Counted from the first letter of the stretch, positions 45,893 to 55,749 are shown. The stretch: DNA of 64,000 nt from Pseudomonas anatoliensis (GCF_017976235.1 NZ_JACVHC010000001.1:744001-808000); one strand, 5' to 3'. Program-made: numbers and translations. The notes: generated by a model from the sequence alone, not told the origin.

Positions 45893-47032
45893 ATGAAAAT
45901 CGTCATCGCCCCCGATTCGTTCAAGGACAGCCTGAGTGCCCAAGGCGTTGCCGAGGCCATTGCTCTGGGACTGGCGCAAGTCTGGCCGCACGCGACGCTG
46001 GTCAAATGCCCGATGGCTGACGGTGGCGAAGGCACGGTCGAGTCGATTCTGGCGGCGTGCGAGGGCGAGCTGCGTCGCACTAGCGTGCGTGGCCCGCTGG
46101 GCACGGCAGTTGATGCCGCGTGGGGCTGGTTGCCGCACAACCACACGGCAATCATTGAGATGGCCGAGGCCAGCGGTTTGCAACTGGTGCCGCCGGGGCA
46201 ACGCGATGCGTGCATCAGCAGCACGTTCGGCACCGGCGAACTGATTCGCGCCGCGCTGGATGCCGGTGCGCAACGGGTGATCCTGGCGATTGGCGGCAGC
46301 GCCACCAACGATGGCGGCTCTGGGGCGATGCAGGCGTTGGGTGTGAAATTGCTCGACGCACAAGGCCAAACGCTGGTGCCGGGCGGTTTGGCATTGGCGC
46401 AGTTGGCGCGTGTCGATTTGACCGGGCTTGATCCGCGTCTGGCGCAGGTGCGGTTTGATATCGCGGCGGACGTGAATAATCCACTGTGCGGCCCGCACGG
46501 TGCCTCGGCGATTTTCGGACCGCAGAAAGGGGCATCGCCAGCACAGGTGCAACAACTCGATCAGGCCCTCGGCCATTTCGCGCAATTGTGCGCGGAGGTG
46601 CTGGGCAAGGACGTGCGCGATGAACCGGGCAGCGGCGCGGCGGGGGGATTGGGTTTTGCCGCCAAGGCATTTCTCGGCGCGCAGTTTCAGGCCGGGGTCG
46701 AGGTGGTTGCCGAACTGGTCGGGCTGGCCGAAGCCGTCAAGGGCGCGGATCTGGTGATTACCGGCGAAGGGCGCTTCGATGCCCAGACGCTTCGTGGCAA
46801 AACCCCGTTCGGCGTAGCGCGGATTGCCAAGCACTATGCAGTGCCGGTGATCGTTATCGCCGGTACCCTGGGTGACGGTTATCAAGAACTCTATGGCCAC
46901 GGCATCGATGCCGCTTTCGCCGTGACCAGTGGCCCGATGACGCTCGAACAAGCTTGCGCCGAAGCACCACGACTGCTGCGCGAACGCGCTACCGATATCG
47001 CCCGCGTGTGGCAACTCGCCGCAAAACCCTGA
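45893..47032 (+). CDS. garK: Glycerate kinase
   Basis: 379-aa kinase of the GarK/GlxK family phosphorylating glycerate to a phosphoglycerate. MKIVIAPDSFKDSLSA, CPMADGGEGTVESILAA, GTGELIRAALDAG, ILAIGGSATNDGGSGAMQALG and GSGAAGGLGF are all family motifs. TGGAG precedes the ATG at 45893. Whether it works on the 2- or 3-position, and on intermediates of glucarate or of glyoxylate metabolism, cannot be told from sequence. Ends next to a REPIN. Confidence 0.93.
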   Translation: MKIVIAPDSFKDSLSAQGVAEAIALGLAQVWPHATLVKCPMADGGEGTVESILAACEGELRRTSVRGPLGTAVDAAWGWLPHNHTAIIEMAEASGLQLVPPGQRDACISSTFGTGELIRAALDAGAQRVILAIGGSATNDGGSGAMQALGVKLLDAQGQTLVPGGLALAQLARVDLTGLDPRLAQVRFDIAADVNNPLCGPHGASAIFGPQKGASPAQVQQLDQALGHFAQLCAEVLGKDVRDEPGSGAAGGLGFAAKAFLGAQFQAGVEVVAELVGLAEAVKGADLVITGEGRFDAQTLRGKTPFGVARIAKHYAVPVIVIAGTLGDGYQELYGHGIDAAFAVTSGPMTLEQACAEAPRLLRERATDIARVWQLAAKP

Positions 47033-47043
47033 GACATCCGCAC

Positions 47044-47129
47044 TGTAGGAGCTGCCGAAGGCTGCGATCTTTTGATCCTGGTTTTCAAACATCAAGATCA
47101 AAAGATCGCAGCCTTCGGCAGCTCCTACA
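47044..47129. repeat. REPIN, family A (near-perfect inverted pair)
   Basis: Arms TGTAGGAGCTGCCGAAGGC (47044 on) and its exact reverse complement ending at 47129, separated by a short T/A-rich loop. Confidence 0.9.
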
Positions 47130-47344
47130 TAAAGCGCTGTCGACATCGGCGGCCAGGTGTTTCATTGCTGTAACACCCTGAAAAATATTTCATCTTTACC
47201 CACATCCTTCCTCAAGCCTGGCCGATACAGCCAATAGGCGCGCACAACAAATCTCAAAAACAGTGACGCCGCACTGAAGCCCGCCCCACGGGCTGATGAT
47301 CACGGCATGGATGCTCGTAGTTTCTATCCTCCGAGAGTCCAACT
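47130..47344. other. Gap before the chemoreceptor gene
   Basis: With the REPIN, over 300 bases without a gene. GCCGATAC at 47222-47229 resembles the -10 of flagellar sigma-28 promoters, but no matching -35 is seen at the right spacing. Otherwise nothing recognised. Confidence 0.4.
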
Positions 47345-48970
47345 ATGTCCTTGCGTAACCTGAATATCGCGCCCCGTGCGTTCCTCGGTTTTGCCTTCAT
47401 CGCCTTGCTGGTGATCGTGCTCGGCATGTTCGCCGTCAACCGCATGTCGATCATTCGCCAGGCGTCAATCGACATGGACTTAACGCAACTGCCCAGCGTG
47501 ACGCAACTCAGCGTGGTGACGGAAAACGTGCTGCGTCTGCGGATTCTATCGTTCCGCGTACTGGTCAATCGCGAGCCCACTGGTTTGCAAGAGGCGCAGG
47601 CCCGCATCAATGTGTTGGTGGACAAAGTGCGCAATGCTCAAGCCAGCTATGCCGCGCTGCCCGCAGGCCCGGAAGAACGGGCGCTTTACCAGACATTCGT
47701 CACGACGCTGGACAACTACCTGCAAGCGCAGAACCAGATGATGGAGCTGTCGCGTCAGGACAAGCTCGACGAAATGCGCACCTTGATCAACACGCGCATC
47801 AAGGACGGCACCGACCAGATGGGCGAGCAGCTCAACAAGCTGATCGCAATGAACGCTGCCGATGCAAAAGCCGCGTCGATTCAGGCCGGCAAGTATTACG
47901 ACAGCGCCATCACCGGCATCATCATTGTCGCCGTCGTTGCTGCGCTGGCGACCGTGCTGCTGGCCTGGCTGCTGACCCGCAGCATCGTCACCCCACTGAA
48001 CCGCGCCGTTGAAGCAGCGCGAACCATTGCTGGCGGCAACCTCAGCAAACTCATCGAAGTCGATGGCAAGGACGAACCGGCTCGCCTGCTCGAAGCCCTC
48101 GCAGCGATGCAAACCAACCTGCGCCAAACCATCGAACAGATCGCCGGATCCGCCACGCAACTGGGTGCCGCTGCCGAAGAACTCAGCGCCGTGACCGAAG
48201 AAGCCTCGCGTGGCCTGCAACAGCAGAACAATGAAATCGAACAAGCAGCCACCGCCGTCAACGAGATGACCGCTGCTGTCGAGGAAGTCGCGCGCAACGC
48301 CGTGTCGACCTCCGAAGCGTCGAACCAGTCGACTCACGCCGCCCGCGAAGGTCGCGATCAAGTGGTGAAAACCGTCGACGCGATCCAGACCATGACCCAC
48401 GACGTGCAAAACACCTCGCAAATGATCGAAGGCCTCGCCGCACAGGGTCGCGACATCGGCAAGGTGCTCGACGTGATCCGCGCCATCGCCGAACAGACCA
48501 ACCTGCTGGCGCTCAACGCCGCCATCGAAGCAGCGCGTGCTGGTGAAGCCGGACGCGGTTTTGCGGTGGTGGCGGACGAAGTGCGGGCGCTGGCTCATCG
48601 CACCGCGCAGTCGACGCAAGAGATCGAAAAAATGGTCGCCGGCATCCAGAACGGCACTGGCGAGGCGGTTTCGTCGATGCAACAAAGCAACCAGCGCACC
48701 CAATCCACCCTGGAAATGGCCCGCGCCGCCGGCGTTGCGCTGGAGCAGATCACCCAGTCGATCCACCAGATCAACGAACGCAACCTGGTCATCGCCAGCG
48801 CGTCGGAAGAACAGGCGCAGGTGTCGCGCGAAGTCGACCGCAACCTGGTCAACATCCGCGACTTGGCCACTCAATCGGCCGCCGGCGCCAACCAGACCAG
48901 CGCAGCGACCCACGAACTGTCGCGCCTGGCAGTGGATTTGAACGCCATGGTGGCGCGTTTTGTGATTTGA
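47345..48970 (+). CDS. Methyl-accepting chemotaxis protein
   Basis: 541-aa chemoreceptor. TM1 about 10-32, periplasmic four-helix-bundle sensor (33-190), TM2 ([19 protein letters not shown], about 192-212), HAMP ([23 protein letters not shown]), and the signalling helices with hairpin tip [19 protein letters not shown] / [18 protein letters not shown]. No C-terminal CheR-tethering pentapeptide. GAGAG-type site before the ATG. Ligand unknown; neighbouring sugar-acid genes give only a weak hint. Confidence 0.95.
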   Translation: MSLRNLNIAPRAFLGFAFIALLVIVLGMFAVNRMSIIRQASIDMDLTQLPSVTQLSVVTENVLRLRILSFRVLVNREPTGLQEAQARINVLVDKVRNAQASYAALPAGPEERALYQTFVTTLDNYLQAQNQMMELSRQDKLDEMRTLINTRIKDGTDQMGEQLNKLIAMNAADAKAASIQAGKYYDSAITGIIIVAVVAALATVLLAWLLTRSIVTPLNRAVEAARTIAGGNLSKLIEVDGKDEPARLLEALAAMQTNLRQTIEQIAGSATQLGAAAEELSAVTEEASRGLQQQNNEIEQAATAVNEMTAAVEEVARNAVSTSEASNQSTHAAREGRDQVVKTVDAIQTMTHDVQNTSQMIEGLAAQGRDIGKVLDVIRAIAEQTNLLALNAAIEAARAGEAGRGFAVVADEVRALAHRTAQSTQEIEKMVAGIQNGTGEAVSSMQQSNQRTQSTLEMARAAGVALEQITQSIHQINERNLVIASASEEQAQVSREVDRNLVNIRDLATQSAAGANQTSAATHELSRLAVDLNAMVARFVI

Positions 48971-49011
48971 GATAGGGTGAAGGCTGGACACTGCGCAATC
49001 AGGAGACGTGC

Positions 49012-50199
49012 ATGCGCTATTCAGCCTTGACCCAACGAATCGCCGGCGAAGGCGCAGCGGCATGGCAAATTCACGACCGGGCGTTGGAGTTGCGCGCCCA
49101 GGGGGTCGACATTTTATTGCTGAGTGTGGGGGATCCGGATTTCGATACGCCGCTGCCGATCATCCACGGCGCGATCGACAGTCTGCTGGCGGGCGACACC
49201 CATTATTCCGAAATCCGTGGCCGCCTGGCCTTGCGCAAGCTGATTGCCGAACGTCATCGGCGAAGCAGCGGCCAAGTGGTCGATGCCGACCATGTGATCG
49301 TGATGCCCGGGGCGCAATGCGCCGTGTATTCGGTAGCGCAATGCCTGCTTGATCCGGGTGACGAGGTGATCATTGCCGAACCGATGTACGTCACCTATGA
49401 AGCCGTTTTCGGTGCGTGCGGGGCGACGGTGGTGCCGGTCCCGGTTCGCCCGGAAAACGGCTTTCGCGTCGACCCCGCCGATGTCGCGGCGCGCATCACG
49501 GCGAAAACCCGTGCCATGTTGCTCAACAGCCCGAACAACCCGTCCGGCGCGAGCCTGTCGTTGCTGATCTGGCAGGAATTGGCCGCGCTGTGCGTGCGTC
49601 ATGACTTGTGGCTGATCAGCGACGAGGTCTATAGCGAACTTCTCTACGAAGGCCAGCACATCAGTCCGGCGAGCCTGCCGGGCATGGCCGAACGCACGGC
49701 GACAATCAACAGCCTGTCGAAATCCCACGCCATGACCGGCTGGCGTATCGGCTGGTCGATCGGGCCGAAATCGTTGGCGGGGCACTTGGTCAATCTGTCG
49801 TTGAGCATGCTCTTTGGCCTGCCGGATTTCGTGCAGAAAGCCGCCGAAGTCGCGCTGGAAACAGACCTGCCGCAAGTGACGCAGATGCGTGATGAGTATC
49901 GCCTGCGCCGCGACCTGGTTTGCGAGCGCTTGCAAGGTTGCCCGGGGCTGCATCCGGTGCGTCCTGATGGCGGCATGTTCGTGATGGTCGATGTGCGTCA
50001 GACCGGACTCGGCGCGCAGGCATTTGCCGAACGATTGCTGGAAGGGTATGGCGTTTCGGTGCTGGCCGGGGAGGCGTTCGGGCCCAGTGCGGCGGGGCAT
50101 ATTCGCATCGGGCTGGTGGTGGATCGAGTGAAACTGGCGGATGCCTGCGCGCGGATTTCACTGTGTGCGGCGCAGCTGTTACAGGCGCGTAGTGCCTGA
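49012..50199 (+). CDS. Class I/II pyridoxal-phosphate aminotransferase
   Basis: 395 aa. DVLLLSVGDPDFDTP-type opening (DILLLSVGDPDFDTPLP), ALLNSPNNPSG-type motif (MLLNSPNNPSGASL), LISDEVYSELLYEG, and PLP Lys in SLSKSHAMTGWRIGW. Belongs to aminotransferase fold type I, aspartate/alanine/arginine:pyruvate group; substrate undetermined. AGGAGA upstream of the ATG. A REPIN follows. Confidence 0.92.
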   Translation: MRYSALTQRIAGEGAAAWQIHDRALELRAQGVDILLLSVGDPDFDTPLPIIHGAIDSLLAGDTHYSEIRGRLALRKLIAERHRRSSGQVVDADHVIVMPGAQCAVYSVAQCLLDPGDEVIIAEPMYVTYEAVFGACGATVVPVPVRPENGFRVDPADVAARITAKTRAMLLNSPNNPSGASLSLLIWQELAALCVRHDLWLISDEVYSELLYEGQHISPASLPGMAERTATINSLSKSHAMTGWRIGWSIGPKSLAGHLVNLSLSMLFGLPDFVQKAAEVALETDLPQVTQMRDEYRLRRDLVCERLQGCPGLHPVRPDGGMFVMVDVRQTGLGAQAFAERLLEGYGVSVLAGEAFGPSAAGHIRIGLVVDRVKLADACARISLCAAQLLQARSA

Positions 50200-50222
50200 T
50201 GTTTTGATAGTGCCTGGGCTGG

Positions 50223-50318
50223 CCTCATCGCGAGCAGGCTCACTCCTACAGTGATTTGTGGTGTACACAAAATTACCTTGCACCGGGACCCTTGTAGGAG
50301 TGAGCCTGCTCGCGATGA
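50223..50318. repeat. REPIN, family B (inverted pair)
   Basis: Facing copies of AGGAGTGAGCCTGCTCGCG: left arm 50223-50250, right arm 50293-50318, with about 42 bases between. Between convergent genes. Confidence 0.88.
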
Positions 50319-50341
50319 CGGCCTACCAGACACTGGAAATC

Positions 50342-51319
50342 TCAGCCCTGCCAAACCAATGGATTCACCAGATTCAAAGGTTTCTCCCCACCCAACGCCA
50401 GCAACAGATTCTCCACCGCACACCGCGCCATCGCCTCGCGTGTCTCGTGCGTCGCCGAGCCCATATGCGGGGTTGCCACCACGTTATCCAGTTGCAGCAA
50501 CGGCGAATCCTGATTCAACGGCTCACGCTCGAACACATCCAGCCCCGCCGCACGAATCCGTTGCTGGCGCAGTGCATCAACCATCGCCGCCTCGTCCACA
50601 ACCTTGCCGCGCGAGATGTTGATGAAGATGCTTTCCGGACGCATCAACGCAAACTGCTCGGCGCCGATCAATCCTTCGGTCTGCGCCGTCAGCGGCAAGG
50701 TCAGGCAGATGAAATCGGCCTGCTTGAGCAAGTCTTCCAGGCTGCGATACTGCGCATCGAAACGCGCCTCGACCGCCGGTTTACGTGACTGGCTGTGATA
50801 AATCACCGGCATGCCAAATCCGAAATGACCACGCTGGGCCAGCGCCTCGCCAATGCGGCCCATGCCGATGATGCCCAGCGTCTTGCCATGCACATCGGTG
50901 CCGAAATGCGCCGGGCCGAGGTTGCGCTGCCACTGACCGCTGCGCACCATGTTCGCCAGTTCGACCACGCGCCGCGCGGCGGCAAGGATCAATGCGAAAC
51001 CGGTGTCGGCGGTGGTTTCGGTCAGCACGTCCGGAGTGTTGGTCAGCAGAATCTTGCGGCGGGTCAGGTAATCGATGTCGTAGTTGTCGACGCCCACCGA
51101 AACACTGGCAATGGCCTCCAGATGTGGCGCCAGATCGAGCAATGCAGCGTCGAGTTTCAGGCTGGCGCCGAGCAAGCCGTGGGCGCGGGGCAGGGCATCA
51201 CGCAGTTGCATGAGGCCGTCGGCATCGAGGCTTTCGATCAGCGTCACATCAAACTGATCTTGCAGGCGCGCCATCAGCGCGGGCGATAGTTTCTTGTACA
51301 GAACGATCTGTTTTTTCAT
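50342..51319 (-). CDS. kguD: 2-ketogluconate-6-phosphate reductase (D-2-hydroxyacid dehydrogenase)
   Basis: 325-aa NAD(P)-dependent dehydrogenase. Nucleotide motif GIIGMGRIGEALAQRG, NTPDVLTETTAD, catalytic Arg in INISRGKVVDEAA, Glu/His region ATPHMGSATHETR. Start at MKKQIVLYKKL (51319). Last gene of kguE-K-T-D: it converts 2-keto-6-phosphogluconate to 6-phosphogluconate, feeding the Entner-Doudoroff route. The 13-base gap after kguT shows co-transcription. Confidence 0.93.
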   Translation of the reverse strand: MKKQIVLYKKLSPALMARLQDQFDVTLIESLDADGLMQLRDALPRAHGLLGASLKLDAALLDLAPHLEAIASVSVGVDNYDIDYLTRRKILLTNTPDVLTETTADTGFALILAAARRVVELANMVRSGQWQRNLGPAHFGTDVHGKTLGIIGMGRIGEALAQRGHFGFGMPVIYHSQSRKPAVEARFDAQYRSLEDLLKQADFICLTLPLTAQTEGLIGAEQFALMRPESIFINISRGKVVDEAAMVDALRQQRIRAAGLDVFEREPLNQDSPLLQLDNVVATPHMGSATHETREAMARCAVENLLLALGGEKPLNLVNPLVWQG

Positions 51320-51332
51320 GGCAAGGATCTCT

Positions 51333-52631
51333 TCAGGAGTGAGCCGGCACGGCAGGCGTGGCGACGGCTTTGGCCACGACGCGATCACTGGCGCCGGGCT
51401 TGAGGAAAATCGTCAGCACCACCGACAGCAGCAGCGCGCCGCTCATCAGCAGATACGAAGAACCGGGCGAGCCGGTCGAGCTGTTCAGGTAACCCACCAG
51501 GTACGAGCCGCCGAACGAACCGAGCGCACCCATGCTGTTGATCAGCGCCATCGCGCCACCGGCAACGTTGGCCGGAAGAATCTCCGGCACGATCGCGAAG
51601 AACGGCCCGTAAGGCGCGTACATGCAGGCGCCAGCGATCACCAGCAGCGTGTACGACCACCAGAAATGTTCCGCACCGAGCGCGTACGAACCGTAAAACG
51701 CAATGGAAGCAATCAACAGCGGCGGCCAGACGAAGCGTTTGCGTTTTTGCAGTTTGTCCGAGCCCCACGACACCACCAGCATGCCGATCACGGCCGCCAG
51801 ATACGGCAGCGACGACAGCCAGCCGGCCTCGATCATGTCCATTTGCGCGCCAGCCTTAAGGATCGACGGCAACCACAATACAAAGCCGTAGACGCCGATG
51901 CTCCAGCAGAAAAACTGCAAGGCCAGAATGATCACCTTCGGCGAACGGAACGCCTCGGCGTAATTCTTCACCGCTTTGATGCCGACCTGTTCGGCGGCCA
52001 AGGCGCTTTCGAGATCGTGTTTTTCCTGGTCGCTGAGCCACTTGGCCTGGGCCGGACGATCATCGGCCAGTTTCCACCAGATAAACGCCCAGAGCACCGC
52101 CGGCAGACCTTCAATGATGAACATCCAGCGCCAGCTGAAATGCTGCACCAGATAACCCGACACTACCGACATCCACAGCATGGTCACCGGGTTGCCGAGG
52201 ATCAGAAAGGTGTTGGCCCGTGAGCGTTCGGCGCGGGTGAACCAGTGGCACAGGTAAACCAGCATCGCCGGCATCACCGCTGCTTCGACCACGCCGAGCA
52301 TGAAGCGGATGACGATCAGCCAATAGGCATTGCTGACCACGCCGGTCAACGTCGCGAGCCCGCCCCAAAGGATCAGGCTGACGAAAATCAGTTTCTTCAC
52401 GCTGTGTTTTTGCGCGTAGATCGCGCCGGGTACCTGGAAGAAAAAGTAGCCCAGGAAAAACAGGGCACCGAGCAATGAGGACAGGCCTGGTGTGATCATC
52501 AAGTCTTCGGCCATGCCGGACGCGGCCGCGAAACCGTAGTTGGCGCGATCCAGATACGCCAGGCTGTAAGTGATGAACACGATGGGCATGATGTACCACC
52601 AGCGGCGGGCGGCTAGGGTTGCAGTTTTCAT
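51333..52631 (-). CDS. kguT: 2-ketogluconate transporter (MFS)
   Basis: 432 aa, twelve helices, ACS-type MFS. IMPIVFITYSLAYLDRANYGFAAASG and GVVEAAVMPAMLVYLCHWFTRAERSRAN are typical of the group. Identity as the 2-ketogluconate permease rests on its place between kguK and kguD in the PtxS-controlled operon. Confidence 0.92.
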   Translation of the reverse strand: MKTATLAARRWWYIMPIVFITYSLAYLDRANYGFAAASGMAEDLMITPGLSSLLGALFFLGYFFFQVPGAIYAQKHSVKKLIFVSLILWGGLATLTGVVSNAYWLIVIRFMLGVVEAAVMPAMLVYLCHWFTRAERSRANTFLILGNPVTMLWMSVVSGYLVQHFSWRWMFIIEGLPAVLWAFIWWKLADDRPAQAKWLSDQEKHDLESALAAEQVGIKAVKNYAEAFRSPKVIILALQFFCWSIGVYGFVLWLPSILKAGAQMDMIEAGWLSSLPYLAAVIGMLVVSWGSDKLQKRKRFVWPPLLIASIAFYGSYALGAEHFWWSYTLLVIAGACMYAPYGPFFAIVPEILPANVAGGAMALINSMGALGSFGGSYLVGYLNSSTGSPGSSYLLMSGALLLSVVLTIFLKPGASDRVVAKAVATPAVPAHS

Positions 52632-52696
52632 GGGTGTTGCTCCTGAGCTTGTTGTTTTTGTCGCAGCAGGTTCAAAAAATCAGTTGTCCGGGCGGG

Positions 52697-52795
52697 CCTC
52701 ATCGCGAGCAGGCTCACTCCTACAGGGGTAATGTGTTTGCCATGGCACTCATGGCCGGCAGAGATCCACTGTAGGAGTGAGCCTGCTCGCGATTG
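52697..52795. repeat. REPIN, family B, overlapping the kguK 3' end
   Basis: Left arm 52697-52724 and right arm 52770-52795, facing copies of AGGAGTGAGCCTGCTCGCG. The kguK reading frame passes through the right arm and takes its TAG stop (52720-52722) from the left arm. Confidence 0.9.
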
Positions 52796-53736
52796 GGGCC
52801 CTTGAATTCAGCGACGAGTTCAGCCCGGGTCGGCAACCCCTCCATATCCCCGCGACTCTGCACCGCGCGACTGCCAATCCAGTTCGCGCGCCGCACGGCC
52901 TCGGCAAAACTCTGGTGCTCCAGCAGGGCGCTGATCATGCCCACCGCAAACCCGTCCCCCGCGCCAACCGTATCGACGACATGGGTCACCGGCACCCCGG
53001 CAACAAAGCCCTGATCCAGCTGCGTGCGGTAATAGGCACCCTGCGGCCCGAGCTTGATCGCCACGGCTTCGGCGCCCTGATCGAGATAAAACGCAGCGAT
53101 ATCTGCCGGGTCTTCGAAACCCGTGAGCAAACGCCCTTCGCTCAAGCCCGGCAGCACCCAGTGGGCGAGGGCGGCGAGGCGGTTGATCTCGCGGATCATC
53201 TCGCGCTCGCTGGCCCACAGGCTCGGGCGCAGGTTAGGGTCGAACGACACACTGCTTCCGGCATTGCGCATGCGGGTCATCAGTTCGGATGACATTTCCC
53301 GCGCCGTACCGGACAGCGCCGGAGGAATGCCGGTGGCATGCAGATGCCGAGCGTTCAGCAGTTCGGGCGTGATCGATTGCGGCGACAGATGACTGGCCGC
53401 GGAGCCACGACGGAAATACTCGACCTGCGGGTCGCTGCCATCGTCGCAACGGGACTTGAACTGGAAGCCGGTTGGATGCGTTTTGCAGACTTCAACCTGG
53501 CTGCAATCCAGACCCTCGCGCGCCAAGGTGTCGACGACAAAACGGCCGAGCGAATCATTGCCCACCCGACTCAGCCACGCGACGTTGAAACCCAGTCGCG
53601 ACAAGCCGATCGCCACGTTGCTGTCGGCGCCGGCGATGCGCTTGTGGAAGTGTTCGATCTGCGCCAGGTCACCGCTTTGCTCGGCCACCAGCATCGCCAT
53701 GGTCTCGCCGAACGACAGAATATCGATCTCAGACAT
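52720..53736 (-). CDS. kguK: 2-ketogluconate kinase with REP-encoded C-terminal tail
   Basis: 338-aa PfkB/ribokinase-family kinase phosphorylating 2-ketogluconate. DILSFGETMAMLVAE, GADSNVAIGLSRLG, and ATP/catalytic motif DTVGAGDGFAVGM. The catalytic domain ends around residue 311 (LPTRAELVAEF); the last ~27 residues (NREQAHSYSGS ... ANTLPL) are read from an REPIN (right arm gives REQAHSY), and the stop is in the left arm. The start overlaps the kguE stop region by 8 bases. The tail is probably a lineage-specific insertion with little catalytic effect. Confidence 0.93.
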   Translation of the reverse strand: MSEIDILSFGETMAMLVAEQSGDLAQIEHFHKRIAGADSNVAIGLSRLGFNVAWLSRVGNDSLGRFVVDTLAREGLDCSQVEVCKTHPTGFQFKSRCDDGSDPQVEYFRRGSAASHLSPQSITPELLNARHLHATGIPPALSGTAREMSSELMTRMRNAGSSVSFDPNLRPSLWASEREMIREINRLAALAHWVLPGLSEGRLLTGFEDPADIAAFYLDQGAEAVAIKLGPQGAYYRTQLDQGFVAGVPVTHVVDTVGAGDGFAVGMISALLEHQSFAEAVRRANWIGSRAVQSRGDMEGLPTRAELVAEFKGPNREQAHSYSGSLPAMSAMANTLPL

Positions 53737-54511
53737 GAGCGGGCTCCAGACGGGATTGGCCGAGGCGGGCGAGGGTGGCGACGTGTTCAGTGGTCAACTC
53801 CACCAGATCATCGCCCTGCAATGGATATTCGGCGGCGCGCATAACGCCTTGGTCCATGTGTCGCAGCAGTTGTTCCCACAGATGCAGGTCGCTGACGGCG
53901 GGCGGCACGGCTACCAATTTGCCGTCGGCGCGCCGGGCCACGGCTTTGCAATGCACATAGCCGACGTGCCGACCGAGCAGGCGTGCGGCGTTGGCAGCGG
54001 ATTGGTCCTGCCACTGCCAGTTGCCGATATCGAAGGTCATTTTGATCGGCAAGTTGTGCTGTTCAACAGCCGTGAAGAAGCGTTGGAACGGCTCGATCCG
54101 CCCGCCGTGCAGGGTCTGATCGTTTTCCACCAGCAGGTGCACAGGGCTGTTGCCGAGCAGTTGCTGCAAAACCGTCAGATCGCAATTGTCGGTGAAGTAG
54201 CCGAGGGAGACTTTCAGCCATTTCGAACCGAACGCCTCGGCGTGTTGCAGGGCGGTGATCAACTCGGGATTTGGACGTGACTGACCGGCCAGCCACAGTT
54301 CGGTGGGCGAGGAATAGATGCTTTGCAGGCCCAGTGCCTGGGTGGCTGCGCTCAACTGTGCGGGGTTCTCGCGAGTCAGTAACTCTTCGCGCCACTCGAT
54401 ACGATCAGCCCCGGCAGCGGCCAGCACGTCGATAAAAAAGTCTTGCCCGCGTTGGCGCACAAGTTCGGCACCGTAGCTGGACAGGCTGATGGAAACGGCA
54501 GGTTTATTCAT
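53729..54511 (-). CDS. kguE: KguE, TIM-barrel epimerase/isomerase-like protein of 2-ketogluconate use
   Basis: 260-aa xylose-isomerase-like TIM barrel (AGADRIEWREELL, LLVENDQTLHGGR, TFDIGNWQWQ, VGYVHCKAV), with Glu, Asp and His residues at positions expected for metal binding. Exact reaction in 2-ketogluconate catabolism has not been established to my knowledge. First gene of kguEKTD; a PtxS operator lies 13 bases upstream of the ATG. Confidence 0.92.
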   Translation of the reverse strand: MNKPAVSISLSSYGAELVRQRGQDFFIDVLAAAGADRIEWREELLTRENPAQLSAATQALGLQSIYSSPTELWLAGQSRPNPELITALQHAEAFGSKWLKVSLGYFTDNCDLTVLQQLLGNSPVHLLVENDQTLHGGRIEPFQRFFTAVEQHNLPIKMTFDIGNWQWQDQSAANAARLLGRHVGYVHCKAVARRADGKLVAVPPAVSDLHLWEQLLRHMDQGVMRAAEYPLQGDDLVELTTEHVATLARLGQSRLEPAHV

Positions 54512-54524
54512 TGTTGTTTACCTC

Positions 54525-54538
54525 TGAAACCGGTTTCA
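54525..54538. promoter_or_regulatory. PtxS operator before kguE
   Basis: TGAAACCGGTTTCA, the perfect 14-bp palindrome known as the PtxS site in P. aeruginosa and P. putida. PtxS represses the kgu operon and is released by 2-ketogluconate. Confidence 0.95.
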
Positions 54539-54584
54539 TTTTTGTTCAAAAAAATATCAGTCAGTGCTGTATTGCTTTCGAGGG

Positions 54585-54662
54585 CCTCATCGCTGGCAAG
54601 CCAGCTCCCACAGGTTTAGTGAGCGACACGGACATTGTGGGAGCTGGCTTGCCAGCGATGGA
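54585..54662. repeat. REPIN, family C (inverted pair)
   Basis: Facing copies of GGGAGCTGGCTTGCCAGCG between kguE and ptxS, separated by about 25 bases. Confidence 0.85.
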
Positions 54663-54672
54663 GCCCGATCAA

Positions 54673-55698
54673 TCACTGCAAAACCCTCAGGGTCGACCCA
54701 CGCTCAACCAGCACCGGCGCAAAATCCACCACCCGCGCCGCCTCATCATCCCCTCGCAAACGCTTGAGCAAACACTCGAACGCCCGCGCGCCAATCGCTT
54801 GCGTTGGTTGGGCAAGCGCTGTAATCCCGCTGCCTACCAGCGGATACCAATCCAGATCATCCAGGGCAATCAGCCCTATATCCTCGAACAGCCGCGAACC
54901 GATCTTGCGCAACGCATGAGTGGCGGCCAACGCTGCCACGCCATTGGCGCAAAACAGCGCTTTCGGGCCGACATCGGGTTTGTGTAAATAGGTTTGAAGA
55001 TGCGTCGCAAGATCGTCGCCGGTTTCCACCACTGCCCCGATCAATCCCGAGCGCTGCTGTATCTGCGCCTGAAAACTGCTGACTCGTTCGATCCGCGAAC
55101 TGGTGCCGTCATAGGGCTCGGTTACCAACAACACGTCGCAATAGCCACGTTGTTCCAGGTGGGCCAGGGCCATTTCCACTGCCTGCGGGTTGTTCAGCCC
55201 GATCATGTCGCTGTCGAGCCCATCGACCTTGCGATCGACCAGCACCAGCGGCATCTCGCGGCGCAACTCGTGCAACTCGTCACGGTGATGGCCGAGGGTG
55301 TTCACGATCAGCCCTTCGATGTTGTACGAGCGCAATAGCGCCAGATGCTGGCGTTCCTGCTCGTCATCGCGGTCGGTGTTGCATACCACCAGGCTGTAGC
55401 CGTGCGCACGGCAGGCGGTTTCCACCCCGTGCATCACGGCAATTGAATATGGGTTGCGGATATCGGCCACCAGCATGCCGATCAGGCGAGTGCGCCCGCG
55501 CTTGAGGCCTCGGGCCATCTGGTTTGGGCGATAGCCGAGTTCATCGATAGCCTGCTCGATGCGCAAGGCGATTGCATCGGAAAGCAGGGCGCGGTCGTCG
55601 CCGATGAAACGCGAGACGCTGGCCTTGGAAACGCCCGCGCGCTCGGCGACATCAAGCATGGTGACGCGGCTGCGCTGGGCGGCGGAGAAGTCGTTCAC
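54673..55698 (-). CDS. ptxS: PtxS, LacI-family repressor of 2-ketogluconate genes
   Basis: 341 aa. N-terminal LacI HTH (TMLDVAERAGVSKASVSRFI ... LGYRPNQMARGL) and a periplasmic-binding-protein-like effector domain (IGMLVADIRNPYSIAVMHG, LIVNTLGHH, VDRKVDGLDSDM). Start is GTG (55696-55698) with AAGG upstream. An operator copy upstream (55750-55763) implies autoregulation. Same strand as kguE, 160 bases ahead of it. Confidence 0.94.
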   Translation of the reverse strand: MNDFSAAQRSRVTMLDVAERAGVSKASVSRFIGDDRALLSDAIALRIEQAIDELGYRPNQMARGLKRGRTRLIGMLVADIRNPYSIAVMHGVETACRAHGYSLVVCNTDRDDEQERQHLALLRSYNIEGLIVNTLGHHRDELHELRREMPLVLVDRKVDGLDSDMIGLNNPQAVEMALAHLEQRGYCDVLLVTEPYDGTSSRIERVSSFQAQIQQRSGLIGAVVETGDDLATHLQTYLHKPDVGPKALFCANGVAALAATHALRKIGSRLFEDIGLIALDDLDWYPLVGSGITALAQPTQAIGARAFECLLKRLRGDDEAARVVDFAPVLVERGSTLRVLQ

Positions 55699-55749
55699 GG
55701 TCTGAAACCTTATTATTGGATTTATCAGGTTCAGTCGCTGGTGTAGCGC

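Noticed and set aside
45704..47146. 480-codon minus-strand frame across glycerate kinase
   Set aside because: Shadow; composition is His/Gln/Arg-rich and its ends run through REP elements. Glycerate kinase has full family motifs.
47222..47229. Sigma-28 promoter for the chemoreceptor gene
   Set aside because: GCCGATAC looks like a -10 but no -35 is seen at the right distance.
47546..49063. 505-codon minus-strand frame opposite the chemoreceptor
   Set aside because: Antisense shadow with low-complexity His/Gly-rich sequence; no start signal.
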